Assembly (NCBI GenBank): GCA_964495085.1
Contig: CAZBUK010000002.1
Span: forward strand, 1 to 64,000
From: CAZBUK01 sp964495085
GTDB lineage: Bacteria; Bacteroidota; Ignavibacteria; T3Sed10-11
Direction of reading: 5' to 3'
DNA: 64,000 bases
The notes under the pieces were generated by a model. That model ran no database searches. It saw only the letters and a program-made list of their open reading frames with translations, and was not told the origin of the DNA. The translations under genes and the position numbers were made by a program. Below are positions 17,531-26,437 of this stretch, in pieces; the stretch's first letter is position 1, and the number at the start of each line of letters is the position of its first letter.

Positions 17531-17890
17531 TCGACACGCCGCTGTTTCAAAATATCCAAAAATAACGTCAATAACGGCATTTTAGCTATTTTGAGTGGAT
17601 GATATTCATCCATTAAGTGGTTGATTTTCATCCAGCGAAGATAGGCGCGGCAGCGTGATAGGAATCAAAATCAAAGCTTCGGCGACTGATTCTCACGAAG
17701 ACTTCAAAGGACTTCGCTACGTCGCAGATTCGGTAGATGGGAAATTGGGGAATAGTACTGTATACGGGTGAGTCGGTTATTCCGTTCGGTGAAAAATTCC
17801 TCCCCCTTCCCGTACCCGTATTATGGTCGTGAGATTCGACTTTCTTAGTAGGCGTATACATTACGCAGCATAACCGCCGCCGAAGTGTAT
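17531..17890. other. Convergent intergenic region with short tandem repeat
   Basis: There is no supported gene between htpX and mgtE. The segment contains the two 18-bp repeat units described separately (17595-17634) and a later CGAAG/CTTCG inverted motif around 17695-17715. No standard intrinsic terminator with a T-tract is clear. Confidence 0.4.
17595..17634. repeat. Two near-identical 18-bp direct repeats, each partly palindromic
   Basis: GTGGATGATATTCATCCA (17595-17612) and GTGGTTGATTTTCATCCA (17617-17634) match at 16 of 18 positions and are separated by TTAA. The first unit is itself an inverted repeat (TGGATGA, TAT, TCATCCA). Located 64 bp after the htpX stop in a convergent gap. Confidence 0.6.
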
Positions 17891-19279
17891 TTACAGATAC
17901 AGCGCGCTCAAGATTCCGAAATAGATCAGCAGACCGATTGCATCGTTGCTTGTCGTAATGAACGGACCGGTGGCGACCGCGGGATCGATGTGAAATCTGG
18001 TAAGGATAAAGGGGATGGCGGCTCCCACGACGGTTGCAGTAATTATGACGATAAGCAGGGAAAGTCCGAGCACTGCGCCGAATATCGCGTCGTGGATCCA
18101 GAACCAGCCGACACCGAAAATGAGGAGCGCAAACACCAGACCGTTAATCATAGCCACGCCCGTTTCCTTGAGCACTCTCCGAAACAGCATTCCCTCCCAG
18201 ATCTCCTCGGTGGCAAGACCGCGTATAACGACCGCAGACGATTGAATTCCGGCGTTTCCCGCCATCGCCATGATGATCGGAATGAAGAAAGCCGAAGCGA
18301 TGATCTGTTCGATAGATGCGTGGAACGTGCTCAGGATGGCGGCTGAAAACAATTGGCCGAGGAATGCAAGTGCGAGCCAGGGCATGCGGCGCTTTGAGAT
18401 ATCCCATACGCCATGGCTGACGAGCTCCATGCCGCTGATACCCGCGAATTTTTGTATATCCTCCTCCGCCTCCTCATGAATAACATCGACGATATCGTCG
18501 ATCGTGACCTTTCCGAGCATCTCTCCCTTGCTGTTGACGACCGGAACGGATATGAGATCGTACTTTTTCATGATGTTCGCGACCTCTTCCTGGTCCATCA
18601 GCACGTCGACCGAGTGAAAGTCGGTTTCCATGACTTTGTGCACCCTGCGCCGGGGGTTGTGAATCACCAGATCCTTTATCGGGATGATGCCCTTCAGAAT
18701 GTTCGAGTCGTCGACGACGTAGACGCTATAAAACTCGCCGATCTCTTTCGCGAGCTTGCGTACTTTGCGAATTGCCTGTTGAACCGTATCCTTCTCCCTG
18801 ACCGAGACGAATTCGGTCGCCATGATACCGCCGGCGCTGTCGGTGGGATAGCGGAGCAGCTCCTTGAGGGTTGCAGAATCCTCTTCATCGATATCGTCGA
18901 GCACCCGTTCGGCGACGTCGCTGGGAAGTTCGCCGACGACGTCCGCGGCATCGTCGGAGTCCATCTCATCTACAATGCTCCGCAAACGGAGATGGCTCAA
19001 TCGTTCGAGCAGGTCTTCGCGTACCGATTCGTCGAGTTCAAGAAGGACTTCGCTCGCAAGCTCGCTGTCAAGAAGCTCGAAGATCGTCAGTCTGTAGTCC
19101 GGCTCGATATGATCGATGATATCCGCTATATCGGGCGCATGTAGATCGGTCAGGATATTTGCTATCGTGGCGGTAGCCCGGTCGGATATCAGTTCCCTGA
19201 TTTCCGCCAGCAATTCCTCGTCGATTTCCAGGGTCCGTTCTACTCCCTCGCCGCTCTGCGCCGTCGTGTGAACCTTCAC
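17891..19279 (-). CDS. mgtE: MgtE magnesium transporter
   Basis: A 462-residue Mg2+ channel/transporter of normal length. The N-terminal MgtE helical superhelix domain (about 20-130) is rich in D-I-I-D-H-I-E-like repeats. It is followed by a pair of CBS domains (about 135-265, with I-P-I-K-D-L-V-I and V-N-S-K-G-E-M-L-G-K-V). The C-terminal pore has five membrane helices (about 285-460) and the family motif A-G-N-A-G-I-Q-S. Cytoplasmic domains sense intracellular Mg2+ and gate the pore. It lies 19 bp upstream of nothing else on its own strand but directly downstream of rsmA, so read-through from rsmA is possible. Confidence 0.95.
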   Translation of the reverse strand: MKVHTTAQSGEGVERTLEIDEELLAEIRELISDRATATIANILTDLHAPDIADIIDHIEPDYRLTIFELLDSELASEVLLELDESVREDLLERLSHLRLRSIVDEMDSDDAADVVGELPSDVAERVLDDIDEEDSATLKELLRYPTDSAGGIMATEFVSVREKDTVQQAIRKVRKLAKEIGEFYSVYVVDDSNILKGIIPIKDLVIHNPRRRVHKVMETDFHSVDVLMDQEEVANIMKKYDLISVPVVNSKGEMLGKVTIDDIVDVIHEEAEEDIQKFAGISGMELVSHGVWDISKRRMPWLALAFLGQLFSAAILSTFHASIEQIIASAFFIPIIMAMAGNAGIQSSAVVIRGLATEEIWEGMLFRRVLKETGVAMINGLVFALLIFGVGWFWIHDAIFGAVLGLSLLIVIITATVVGAAIPFILTRFHIDPAVATGPFITTSNDAIGLLIYFGILSALYL

Positions 19280-19298
19280 TTCGGGATTTTCGGTATGG

Positions 19299-20105
19299 TT
19301 ACGTTCCTGTGTAATGGATCACCTCGTTGAGTCCGTTGGATAGTGTTATGAACTCGGCGACCGACAACGATTCCGGACGGCGCCGAAGGTCGATACCGGC
19401 TACGGAATCCGGAATCCTGACATCCGGAAAGACCGATCGCAGGCTCGCTCTGAGCATCTTTCTCCGTTTTCCGAACGTTTCTTTCACGATCTTCCGATAC
19501 AGAAGTTTATCTACGATCTCTCCCCCGTCCCGCCTGAGAACCGCCCGGACAGCCGCCGACTGAACCGACGGTTCCGGAAAAAAGACCGACGGCGGAATCC
19601 TGAACAGAATTTCGCAGCGCGTCCACGTTTGCATCAATACGGAAAGCACGCCGTAATCATCGTCCCCCGGCGCGGCTATGATACGCCGTGCAGCTTCGAG
19701 CTGGACAACGAAGAGCATGTCCCGAACCGAATCCATGCGATCGAGAATGTAGAGCAGGATCGGGGTCGTTATATAATACGGAAGGCTGCCGATTATCCGT
19801 AAGCGCCCGCCGTCCGCGATAAATGGCAGATCCGATTTTAAAAAATCCGCCTCGATCACCGAAACCTGCATTGCCGTACCGTAGGTGCGCCGGAGAAGTC
19901 CGGCTAAGCGCGAATCTTTCTCGACAAGGATAAGTCGTCCGCAGGCGCCCGCGAGGTGTGAAGTCAAAGCTCCCGTTCCCGGTCCGATCTCCAGCACGTG
20001 GTCGGTCGGGGCAGGATCGAAGATGCCGATGATCTTCAGGGCGATATTCCTGTCCCGCAGAAAATGTTGTCCGAGAGTTTTCTTCGGTTCAATTGCCGCT
20101 TGCAT
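19299..20105 (-). CDS. rsmA: 16S rRNA dimethyladenosine transferase RsmA, motif IV variant
   Basis: A 268-residue SAM-dependent methyltransferase that should dimethylate the two adenines near the 3' end of 16S rRNA. The N-terminal K-K-T-L-G-Q-H-F-L and the SAM motif V-L-E-I-G-P-G-T-G-A-L-T are canonical. The catalytic motif, normally N-L-P-Y, reads S-L-P-Y here (Ser107 replaces the Asn), and the downstream Q-K-E-V-A motif reads Q-L-E-A-A. The start overlaps the end of the upstream AsmA-like gene by 17 bp. Identity is clear. The substitutions make activity or target specificity worth testing. Confidence 0.92.
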   Translation of the reverse strand: MQAAIEPKKTLGQHFLRDRNIALKIIGIFDPAPTDHVLEIGPGTGALTSHLAGACGRLILVEKDSRLAGLLRRTYGTAMQVSVIEADFLKSDLPFIADGGRLRIIGSLPYYITTPILLYILDRMDSVRDMLFVVQLEAARRIIAAPGDDDYGVLSVLMQTWTRCEILFRIPPSVFFPEPSVQSAAVRAVLRRDGGEIVDKLLYRKIVKETFGKRRKMLRASLRSVFPDVRIPDSVAGIDLRRRPESLSVAEFITLSNGLNEVIHYTGT

Positions 20106-21036
20106 AGATCAATTCGGTCCGGATCTGCGCTTTCTCGTTCTCTCCGAAAAGCCATGATCGGATTTCCGGCGGGAGAAGTCCGATGGCTTCGGTCACGTGT
20201 TCACGCTCCGCTTCAAAGAAAATCCGTAAACGATCGATAGTCTGCTCAGTCTGCATGACTGCGGTGAATGGATACGACTCGCCGTCGAGGGTCAGAACCC
20301 CTCCCCGGAGGTAAACTGCTCCGTCGTCGAAATTTTTCTGTATTCTCCCGTACAGTGAGAACCGGCATCGGGTATCGTCTGTGCGACTCCTGACGGTTCC
20401 GCTGACCGAACCGTGTACGAGCAAAAGATTCATCAAAGCGACCGCATCGATGCGCAGATCCTGGCTGTACTCGTCGATATGGAGAGAGAATCCGAGCGAA
20501 TCGTTGTCGTAGATAAATTCGGATTCGCGCACGGAAAAACATTTAATCCGCAGATCGCTTTTATCTATCTGCAGGGTCATCATACTTCCATCGTCATCTG
20601 ACGACCTGTCGCCCGTTCGCCATTCAAGCGATGTCGTTCCGCTCAGCCAGTCGCTCCCGATCTTTCCGGAGAACCCTTCGACAACGAGTGAATCGACCTC
20701 CGGTGATCCGGCAAATAAGGAGAATGTCCCTGCCTGTATGAATAGTCTGGCGATGGTGGCCTCGGGCTGCGGAGACATCCCGGCTTCCGCCGATCCGGCA
20801 TTCAGAAACCGGACATTACTGAATTCCGCGCGTGTCTTAAAACCTATGTGAATCTCGGCTTGCTCGATGAGTACAATCCGGCCGCTGAGCGTCTCGAATA
20901 CCGGTTTAAAAATGAATATAACCCGGTCGGAGGTCAACGAGGCATTAAAATAGAATAAAACAAGCGATACAAATGTGATTGGGGCGGCAAGCAATATTCC
21001 CCAAAACAAGAATTTTTTCAGTATCTGTTTCATCAT
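20089..21036 (-). CDS. Membrane-anchored AsmA-like protein, short form
   Basis: A 315-residue protein from the ATG ending at 21036 (a second ATG follows directly at 21033). One N-terminal membrane helix (about 8-28) is followed by a mostly beta-stranded, periplasmic-looking region. The segment after the helix (L-S-G-R-I-V-L-I-E-Q-A-E-I) resembles the start of AsmA/DUF748-type lipid-transport or envelope proteins, which are usually much longer. The gene runs directly into rsmA and overlaps it by 17 bp. It could be a short family member or a C-terminally truncated one. The assignment is tentative, based on architecture and a few motif-like strands. Confidence 0.6.
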   Translation of the reverse strand: MMKQILKKFLFWGILLAAPITFVSLVLFYFNASLTSDRVIFIFKPVFETLSGRIVLIEQAEIHIGFKTRAEFSNVRFLNAGSAEAGMSPQPEATIARLFIQAGTFSLFAGSPEVDSLVVEGFSGKIGSDWLSGTTSLEWRTGDRSSDDDGSMMTLQIDKSDLRIKCFSVRESEFIYDNDSLGFSLHIDEYSQDLRIDAVALMNLLLVHGSVSGTVRSRTDDTRCRFSLYGRIQKNFDDGAVYLRGGVLTLDGESYPFTAVMQTEQTIDRLRIFFEAEREHVTEAIGLLPPEIRSWLFGENEKAQIRTELIYASGN

Positions 21037-21403
21037 AGCTTTCACGACTGTCCGGCCGGGTCCGGAATGGATATACAAAACGATTAAAACACGTCGGCAT
21101 GCCGCCCTGGATGACTCCCGATCTCCTTGTTAAAACCCGTCATATCCGGGAGAACAACGAGTCGGGCTTGCTCAACACTCCGGATATCCGGCGATCATCT
21201 TTGCCGCCGGAAGTTCGCGTTCATGCGAGACGTTCCGGGGAAGAATCCGGGCCGTGAGCCCCGGGGAATACCTTGCGTTCCGAAATTACATAAGTTATTA
21301 AGATATAAAGAACATTAAACTTATACAACTTGATCTGATTGCATTTTACAGCCGAATATCGTACTTTTTCTTGTCTATTCCTTCTATATTCAATTGACTT
21401 TGT
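21037..21403. other. Divergent intergenic region before the glycan locus
   Basis: No gene is supported in these 367 bp. The half nearest the glycan locus (about 21285-21395) is very AT-rich compared with the surroundings and is the likely promoter region for the long plus-strand polysaccharide cluster. The first transferase start has no obvious Shine-Dalgarno sequence. Confidence 0.4.
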
Positions 21404-22453
21404 ATGGCAGAAGAACGAGAAGATTCCAAACCGAAACGACCATTCAGGCGCAGGAGACGCCCTCCCCAGGGAGTACAGGAAACAGACTCCTCACGTCAAC
21501 CCCAGCAGCCTGCGGATCAGCGAACACCCGCCGTTTCCGTGGTGATTCCGCTCTATAATGAGGAAGGGTCGATAACGGAGCTCAACAACGAGTTGCGTTC
21601 GGTTCTCGGTGGAATGGGGGTCCCGTATGAAATCGTCTTTGTCGATGACGGGAGTACGGATAAGTCGTTTCAAATTCTTCGCGAGATCTACAGGTCGAAC
21701 AAACGAATTAAAATAGTCCGGTTCAGGAGAAATTTCGGAAAAAGCGCAGCCCTCGCAATGGGATTCAAGCGGGCACAGGGGAGTATCATCATCACCATGG
21801 ACGGAGACCTTCAGGACGATCCGACTGAAATTCCTCATCTGGTAAGAGAGATCAAGAAGGGCTTCGATGTTATATCCGGATGGAAGCGGAAGCGAAAAGA
21901 TCCGTTGGCCAAAATTATCCCCTCGAAATTATTCAACACCGTCGTCCGGGTGGTAACGGGGATCAGGATACACGATTTCAACTGCGGATTGAAGGCATAT
22001 CGTGCGGAGGCCGCGAAGAATCTCAAAGTATACGGCGAGCTGCATCGGTTCCTTCCCGTACTCGCTCATTGGCAGGGATTTCGCGTAGGTGAAAAAACTG
22101 TCAACCACCGGCCCCGGAAATTCGGGAGGACGAAGTTCGGCATCGGACGTTTCTTTAAGGGTTTTCTGGATTTCCTGACGGTACTTTTCACCACGAGGTA
22201 TGCCGCGCGTCCTCTTCATCTTTTCGGAACAATAGGACTGCTCAGTCTCCTGACCGGTTTTGTGATAGACGCGTATCTCACCGTCCGGTGGTTCCTCGGT
22301 CAGATAACGCTGAGTAATCGTCCCCTCCTGCTCGCGGGATTTCTCCTGATCATCGTCGGCGTCCAATTCATCGCCATCGGACTCCTGGGTGAAATGATCA
22401 CCCGCTCCCACAACATCGAGGACGATTATTCGGTCCGCGAGATTTTGGAATGA
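21404..22453 (+). CDS. Polyprenyl-phosphate glycosyltransferase (GT2, DPM/GtrB-like)
   Basis: A 349-residue family 2 glycosyltransferase. An unusual basic, disordered N-terminal tail (about residues 1-42, many K/R/P) precedes the catalytic domain. That domain has V-V-I-P-L-Y-N-E-E-G-S, V-F-V-D-D-G-S-T-D and the metal-binding M-D-G-D-L-Q-D-D-P. Two C-terminal membrane helices (about 270-330) match the dolichol/undecaprenyl-phosphate sugar synthase group, which makes lipid-linked monosaccharides from nucleotide sugars. It is the first gene of the glycan locus and lies 4 bp before the next transferase, so the two are co-transcribed. The sugar is not determinable. Confidence 0.92.
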   Translation: MAEEREDSKPKRPFRRRRRPPQGVQETDSSRQPQQPADQRTPAVSVVIPLYNEEGSITELNNELRSVLGGMGVPYEIVFVDDGSTDKSFQILREIYRSNKRIKIVRFRRNFGKSAALAMGFKRAQGSIIITMDGDLQDDPTEIPHLVREIKKGFDVISGWKRKRKDPLAKIIPSKLFNTVVRVVTGIRIHDFNCGLKAYRAEAAKNLKVYGELHRFLPVLAHWQGFRVGEKTVNHRPRKFGRTKFGIGRFFKGFLDFLTVLFTTRYAARPLHLFGTIGLLSLLTGFVIDAYLTVRWFLGQITLSNRPLLLAGFLLIIVGVQFIAIGLLGEMITRSHNIEDDYSVREILE

Positions 22454-22457
22454 GGGG

Positions 22458-23447
22458 ATGAAGATTTCGGTCATCATCGCAGCCTACAACAGGAAAGATG
22501 AACTACAGGAGCTGCTCAAGAGTTTAGGGATTCAAACCCTGCCCCCTTCGCAATTCGAGGTCATCATCGTAGACGACGGATCGACCGACGGCACGATCCG
22601 GTTCATACAAAACGCCTCGTACCAATTCCGGTTCCGGATTAAATATTTTTTCCAGCAGAATAAAGGTCCGGGGAAAGCGAGGAACCTCGGTATGGAAAGA
22701 TCCACCGGCGACATCCTCCTGTTTATCGATTCAGACTGCATGTTACCCGAGGATTATCTCCGGAAAGTGCATGATGCATTTCTGAACGAGCCCATCGACG
22801 CATTCGGCGGGCCGGACAGATCGGCCGCCGATTTTTCTGCTTGGGATAAAGCGGTCAATTATACGTTGACTTCGTTCTTCACCACCGGCGGATTACGGGG
22901 CTCTGCCGGGATGCAGTTCGCCCGGTATTATCCCAGAAGTTTCAATATGGGATTTAAACGAGGCATATACGAGGAGATCGGCGGATTCGGATCCATCTAT
23001 CATTACGGCGAAGATATCGAGTTCAGCCATCGTATACTCGAATCAGGCGCACGCGTGGCCTATCTCCCGGAAGCCTTCGTATATCATAAACGCCGGTCAG
23101 ATCCGAGTTCATTCGTCAGACAGGTCTTCAAGATGGGACGTGCGCGGCTCCAGCTCGCACGTATCGACCCGAAAATGCTCGAGCCGCTTCACATGGTTCC
23201 ATCGGCATTACTGCTCCTGGCCGCAACCCTGCTCATCGCTTCACTGTACAGCGGAGCGGTCAGATATATCACGACGATCATCGCCTTCGTCTCGCTCCTC
23301 GGTCTCATCGTACTCTCCCTGCACGGCGGATTCCGGTCGAGAAGTCTCGCCGTAATGCCGCTGATACCTGTCTCGTTCTCGCTGCAGGTGGCGGCATACG
23401 GTTGGGGAATGATACGGGAAGCGGTACGAAGTATCATCAGGAAATGA
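22458..23447 (+). CDS. Membrane glycosyltransferase, family 2
   Basis: A 329-residue GT2 enzyme. The nucleotide-sugar binding strand reads V-I-I-A-A-Y-N-R-K-D, then V-I-I-V-D-D-G-S-T-D-G-T and the metal site L-F-I-D-S-D-C. A later acidic motif G-E-D-I-E-F-S-H-R-I fits the catalytic base region. C-terminal hydrophobic helices (about 245-310) suggest membrane attachment on the cytoplasmic side. It adds a sugar to the growing glycan, but donor and acceptor are unknown. The gene is packed between two other transferase genes (4 bp before, 10 bp after). Confidence 0.9.
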   Translation: MKISVIIAAYNRKDELQELLKSLGIQTLPPSQFEVIIVDDGSTDGTIRFIQNASYQFRFRIKYFFQQNKGPGKARNLGMERSTGDILLFIDSDCMLPEDYLRKVHDAFLNEPIDAFGGPDRSAADFSAWDKAVNYTLTSFFTTGGLRGSAGMQFARYYPRSFNMGFKRGIYEEIGGFGSIYHYGEDIEFSHRILESGARVAYLPEAFVYHKRRSDPSSFVRQVFKMGRARLQLARIDPKMLEPLHMVPSALLLLAATLLIASLYSGAVRYITTIIAFVSLLGLIVLSLHGGFRSRSLAVMPLIPVSFSLQVAAYGWGMIREAVRSIIRK

Positions 23448-23457
23448 TCTGCTGCGT

Positions 23458-24219
23458 ATGAGCTCACATCCTCCACTGCTCAGCATCATCACCGTTGTCC
23501 GAAACGGAAGTGAACTGCTCGAAAAAACCATACGGAGCGTACAGAGCCAGACGTATCGCGATTACGAACATGTCATCGTCGACGGAGCCTCGGATGACGG
23601 GACGGTCGACCTTATCAGACGCTCCGCGGATGTCCGGACGTCGTGGATCAGCGAACCGGACCGCGGAATCTACCACGCAATGAACAAAGGTATTAAGATG
23701 GCGAGGGGATCGTACCTCTGGTTCATCAATGCGGGCGACGAAGTATTCGATGAGAATACCCTCGAGCGTTTAACCGAATTGATTCCCGCTGACGGGGATG
23801 TCTATTACGGCGATGCAATGTATATTTCCGGATCGGGAGAGAATATCGGGCTCAGGAGCGTTGTCACACCGCACCGCTTGCCGGAATCGTTGACCTGGCG
23901 TCATATGGCCCGCGGTATGGCGGTCTGCCATCAATCCTTCATTATGAGAAGAAGCAAGGCGCCGTACTTTCGTGAGAAATACCGGTTCAGCAGCGATATC
24001 GATTGGGTTATCAACTGCCTCAGGCGGAGCGTGCGTATCGTGCACACCCGGTCGGTCCTTTCGAAATACCTCGAAGGGGGCATGTCGAAAAAACATCATA
24101 TGAAATCGCTGCTTGAAAGATACTCGGTGCTCCAGCATCATTTCGGCATAGTACCGAATTTTTTCAATCATCTTTACATTACTTTTCGGGCATTCACTTG
24201 GGGGTTGAGAATACTATGA
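23458..24219 (+). CDS. Soluble glycosyltransferase, family 2 (WcaE-like)
   Basis: A 253-residue GT2 protein resembling colanic-acid type WcaE transferases. Motifs: S-I-I-T-V-V-R-N-G at the start, H-V-I-V-D-G-A-S-D-D-G-T, and the metal region L-W-F-I-N-A-G-D-E. The arrangement W-I-S-E-P-D-R-G-I-Y-H-A-M-N-K-G is characteristic of this subgroup. No membrane helix. Its stop codon overlaps the start of gmd (ATGA), which indicates translational coupling with GDP-mannose dehydratase and suggests that it may use a GDP-linked sugar. That last point is inference. Confidence 0.9.
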   Translation: MSSHPPLLSIITVVRNGSELLEKTIRSVQSQTYRDYEHVIVDGASDDGTVDLIRRSADVRTSWISEPDRGIYHAMNKGIKMARGSYLWFINAGDEVFDENTLERLTELIPADGDVYYGDAMYISGSGENIGLRSVVTPHRLPESLTWRHMARGMAVCHQSFIMRRSKAPYFREKYRFSSDIDWVINCLRRSVRIVHTRSVLSKYLEGGMSKKHHMKSLLERYSVLQHHFGIVPNFFNHLYITFRAFTWGLRIL

Positions 24220-25373
24220 AAAAAGCGCTCATCACAGGCATCACCGGACAGGACGGATCCTACCTCACCGAGCTGCTACTGCATAAGGGATACGAGGTGC
24301 ATGGGATCATACGCCGTGCGAGCACGTTCAACACGCACCGCATCGAGCATATCTATGTGGACCGGCACGAACCGGGTGCGAATATGTACCTGCACTACGG
24401 CGATCTGTCCGATGCAGGACTGGTAACCGAGATCATGTACAATATAAAACCGGACGAGGTTTACCATCTCGGCGCCCAGAGCCATGTCCGCGTCTCGTTC
24501 GATATGCCGGAGTACACGGGGAATATTACAGGCATCGGAACAACCCGCCTGCTTGAAGCGATCAGGAGAAGCGGGATCCAGGCGAAGTTCTACCAGGCAT
24601 CTTCGTCGGAGATGTTCGGAGGGGCACCGCCTCCCCAGCATGAAGGGACGCCGTTCGAACCCCGCAGTCCGTATGCCGCCGCCAAGGTCTACGGTTACTG
24701 GATCACGGTGAACTACCGGGAAGCATACAACTTATTCGCGTGTAACGGAATATTGTTCAATCATGAAAGTCCCCGCCGCGGCGAAACATTCGTCACCCGG
24801 AAAATCACCAGGGCCGTCGCGAACATACTCGGAGGAAAACAGCAAACGGTATTTCTCGGAAACATGAAAGCCAAGCGCGACTGGGGCTTCGCCCCTGAAT
24901 ACATCGAAATGATGTGGCTGATGCTGCAGCAGGATAAACCTGACGACTACGTCGTCGGCACCGGAGCAACCCATTCCGTCGGTGAATTTCTGGAACTGGC
25001 TTTCCGTTACGCCGGAGTCGAGCTGGAATGGCAGGGGGATGACTCAAACAGAAAAGGCGTTGTTAAAAGCTGCGACAAGAAATGGGAACGCGTATTAAAG
25101 CCGGGTCAGGTCGTCTCCGCCACCGACCCCGGATATTTTCGTCCGACGGAAGTGGATATTCTGCTCGCCGACATATCCAAAGCGAAAAAACAACTCGGTT
25201 GGGAGCCGCGCTTCACCTTTGAGGAACTGGTAAGGATCATGGTCGACTACGATCTCCTGAGCGCCGGATTGCAGCCGCCGGGCGAGGGACAGTCGGCGCT
25301 CAAAAAGAAGGGTCTTACCTGGACCGCCCACAGCTTCTCTTCACATTTACAAATCAGGAATGAAATTGGATAA
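24216..25373 (+). CDS. gmd: GDP-mannose 4,6-dehydratase
   Basis: A 385-residue extended SDR enzyme from the ATG at 24216; the in-frame start 18 bp earlier is not supported by family alignment. Motifs: K-A-L-I-T-G-I-T-G-Q-D-G-S-Y at the N-terminus (NADP binding), Y-Q-A-S-S-S-E-M-F-G (catalytic Ser/Glu region) and Y-A-A-A-K (Tyr/Lys pair). It converts GDP-mannose to the 4-keto-6-deoxy intermediate, the first step to GDP-L-fucose. The next gene, fcl, overlaps by 14 bp and performs the second step. The C-terminal tail of about 30 residues after the usual end is longer than in many homologues. Confidence 0.96.
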   Translation: MKKALITGITGQDGSYLTELLLHKGYEVHGIIRRASTFNTHRIEHIYVDRHEPGANMYLHYGDLSDAGLVTEIMYNIKPDEVYHLGAQSHVRVSFDMPEYTGNITGIGTTRLLEAIRRSGIQAKFYQASSSEMFGGAPPPQHEGTPFEPRSPYAAAKVYGYWITVNYREAYNLFACNGILFNHESPRRGETFVTRKITRAVANILGGKQQTVFLGNMKAKRDWGFAPEYIEMMWLMLQQDKPDDYVVGTGATHSVGEFLELAFRYAGVELEWQGDDSNRKGVVKSCDKKWERVLKPGQVVSATDPGYFRPTEVDILLADISKAKKQLGWEPRFTFEELVRIMVDYDLLSAGLQPPGEGQSALKKKGLTWTAHSFSSHLQIRNEIG

Positions 25374-26421
25374 ATCTGCAAAAATATTCGTTGCGGGTCA
25401 TCGGGGACTCGTCGGTTCCGCCATTGTTCGCAAGCTGCGGAGCGAAGGCTACGGTAATCTATTGCTGCGCACCCGTGCCGAGTTGGATCTTTCTGTACAA
25501 TCAGATGTGGAGAGCTTTTTTCAGAGCGAGAAACCGGAATACGTATTTCTCGCCGCGGCGAAGGTCGGCGGCATTCTGGCAAACAATACCTACAAAGCCG
25601 ACTTTATCTCCCGCAATCTTTCCATAGCTCTGCACGTGATCGAATCCGCATACCGGACCGGCGTCGTGAAGTTACTGAACCTCGGTTCTTCCTGCATTTA
25701 TCCGAAACTCGCACCGCAGCCCTTAAAGGAGGAGTATCTCCTCACGGGTCCGCTCGAGCCGACGAACGAACCGTATGCCATTGCAAAGATCGCGGCAATC
25801 AAGCTGTGCAGGTACTACCATGAGCAACATGGAACGAATTATATCTCCGCGATGCCGACAAACATTTACGGACCGCATGATAATTTCAATCTGGAGACGG
25901 CGCATGTCCTGCCCGCCCTCATCAGAAAATTCCATCTCGCGAATTTGCTCAGGCAGGGGAACCGGCAGGCAATCCGCGACGATCTCGATCGCTACCCTGT
26001 CGGATTCGGGTTGACCGGAAAATCGAGCGATGACGGAATCGACAGCTTGCTGCAGAACCTCGGCATCGGCGCCGAGAGCGTCACCCTCTGGGGTACGGGA
26101 TCCCCCTACCGCGAATTTCTCTACGTGGACGAGCTGGCGGATGCATGTCTCTTCCTTATGGAACGCCATGATTACGCGACAATCGGGGAATTCGTCAACG
26201 TCGGCACGGGAGCGGATCTTCGGATTTCGGAGACGGCGGAGTTGGTCCGCAGCGCGACCGGATTCACGGGAGACATCGGATACGATTCGTCGAAACCGGA
26301 TGGTACTCCGAAAAAGCTGCTTGACGTCAACAGGATGAATTCCCTCGGATGGAGAGCCCGCGTCCCGCTCGAAGAGGGAATCCGGAAAACCTATGCATGG
26401 TATCTGAACGGAAATCTTTGA
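25360..26421 (+). CDS. fcl: GDP-L-fucose synthase (long form)
   Basis: A 353-residue epimerase/reductase. N-terminal A-G-H-R-G-L-V-G-S and the Y-A-I-A-K catalytic pair are present, with the strongly conserved S-S-C-I-Y-P. It turns the Gmd product into GDP-L-fucose. Between about residues 190 and 230 there is an insertion absent from the enterobacterial WcaG. This long form is, to my knowledge, common in Bacteroidetes-type enzymes and supports an FCB affiliation. Overlaps gmd by 14 bp and is followed 16 bp later by a flippase. Confidence 0.95.
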   Translation: MKLDKSAKIFVAGHRGLVGSAIVRKLRSEGYGNLLLRTRAELDLSVQSDVESFFQSEKPEYVFLAAAKVGGILANNTYKADFISRNLSIALHVIESAYRTGVVKLLNLGSSCIYPKLAPQPLKEEYLLTGPLEPTNEPYAIAKIAAIKLCRYYHEQHGTNYISAMPTNIYGPHDNFNLETAHVLPALIRKFHLANLLRQGNRQAIRDDLDRYPVGFGLTGKSSDDGIDSLLQNLGIGAESVTLWGTGSPYREFLYVDELADACLFLMERHDYATIGEFVNVGTGADLRISETAELVRSATGFTGDIGYDSSKPDGTPKKLLDVNRMNSLGWRARVPLEEGIRKTYAWYLNGNL

Positions 26422-26437
26422 AACTTCGGCCGGTATC

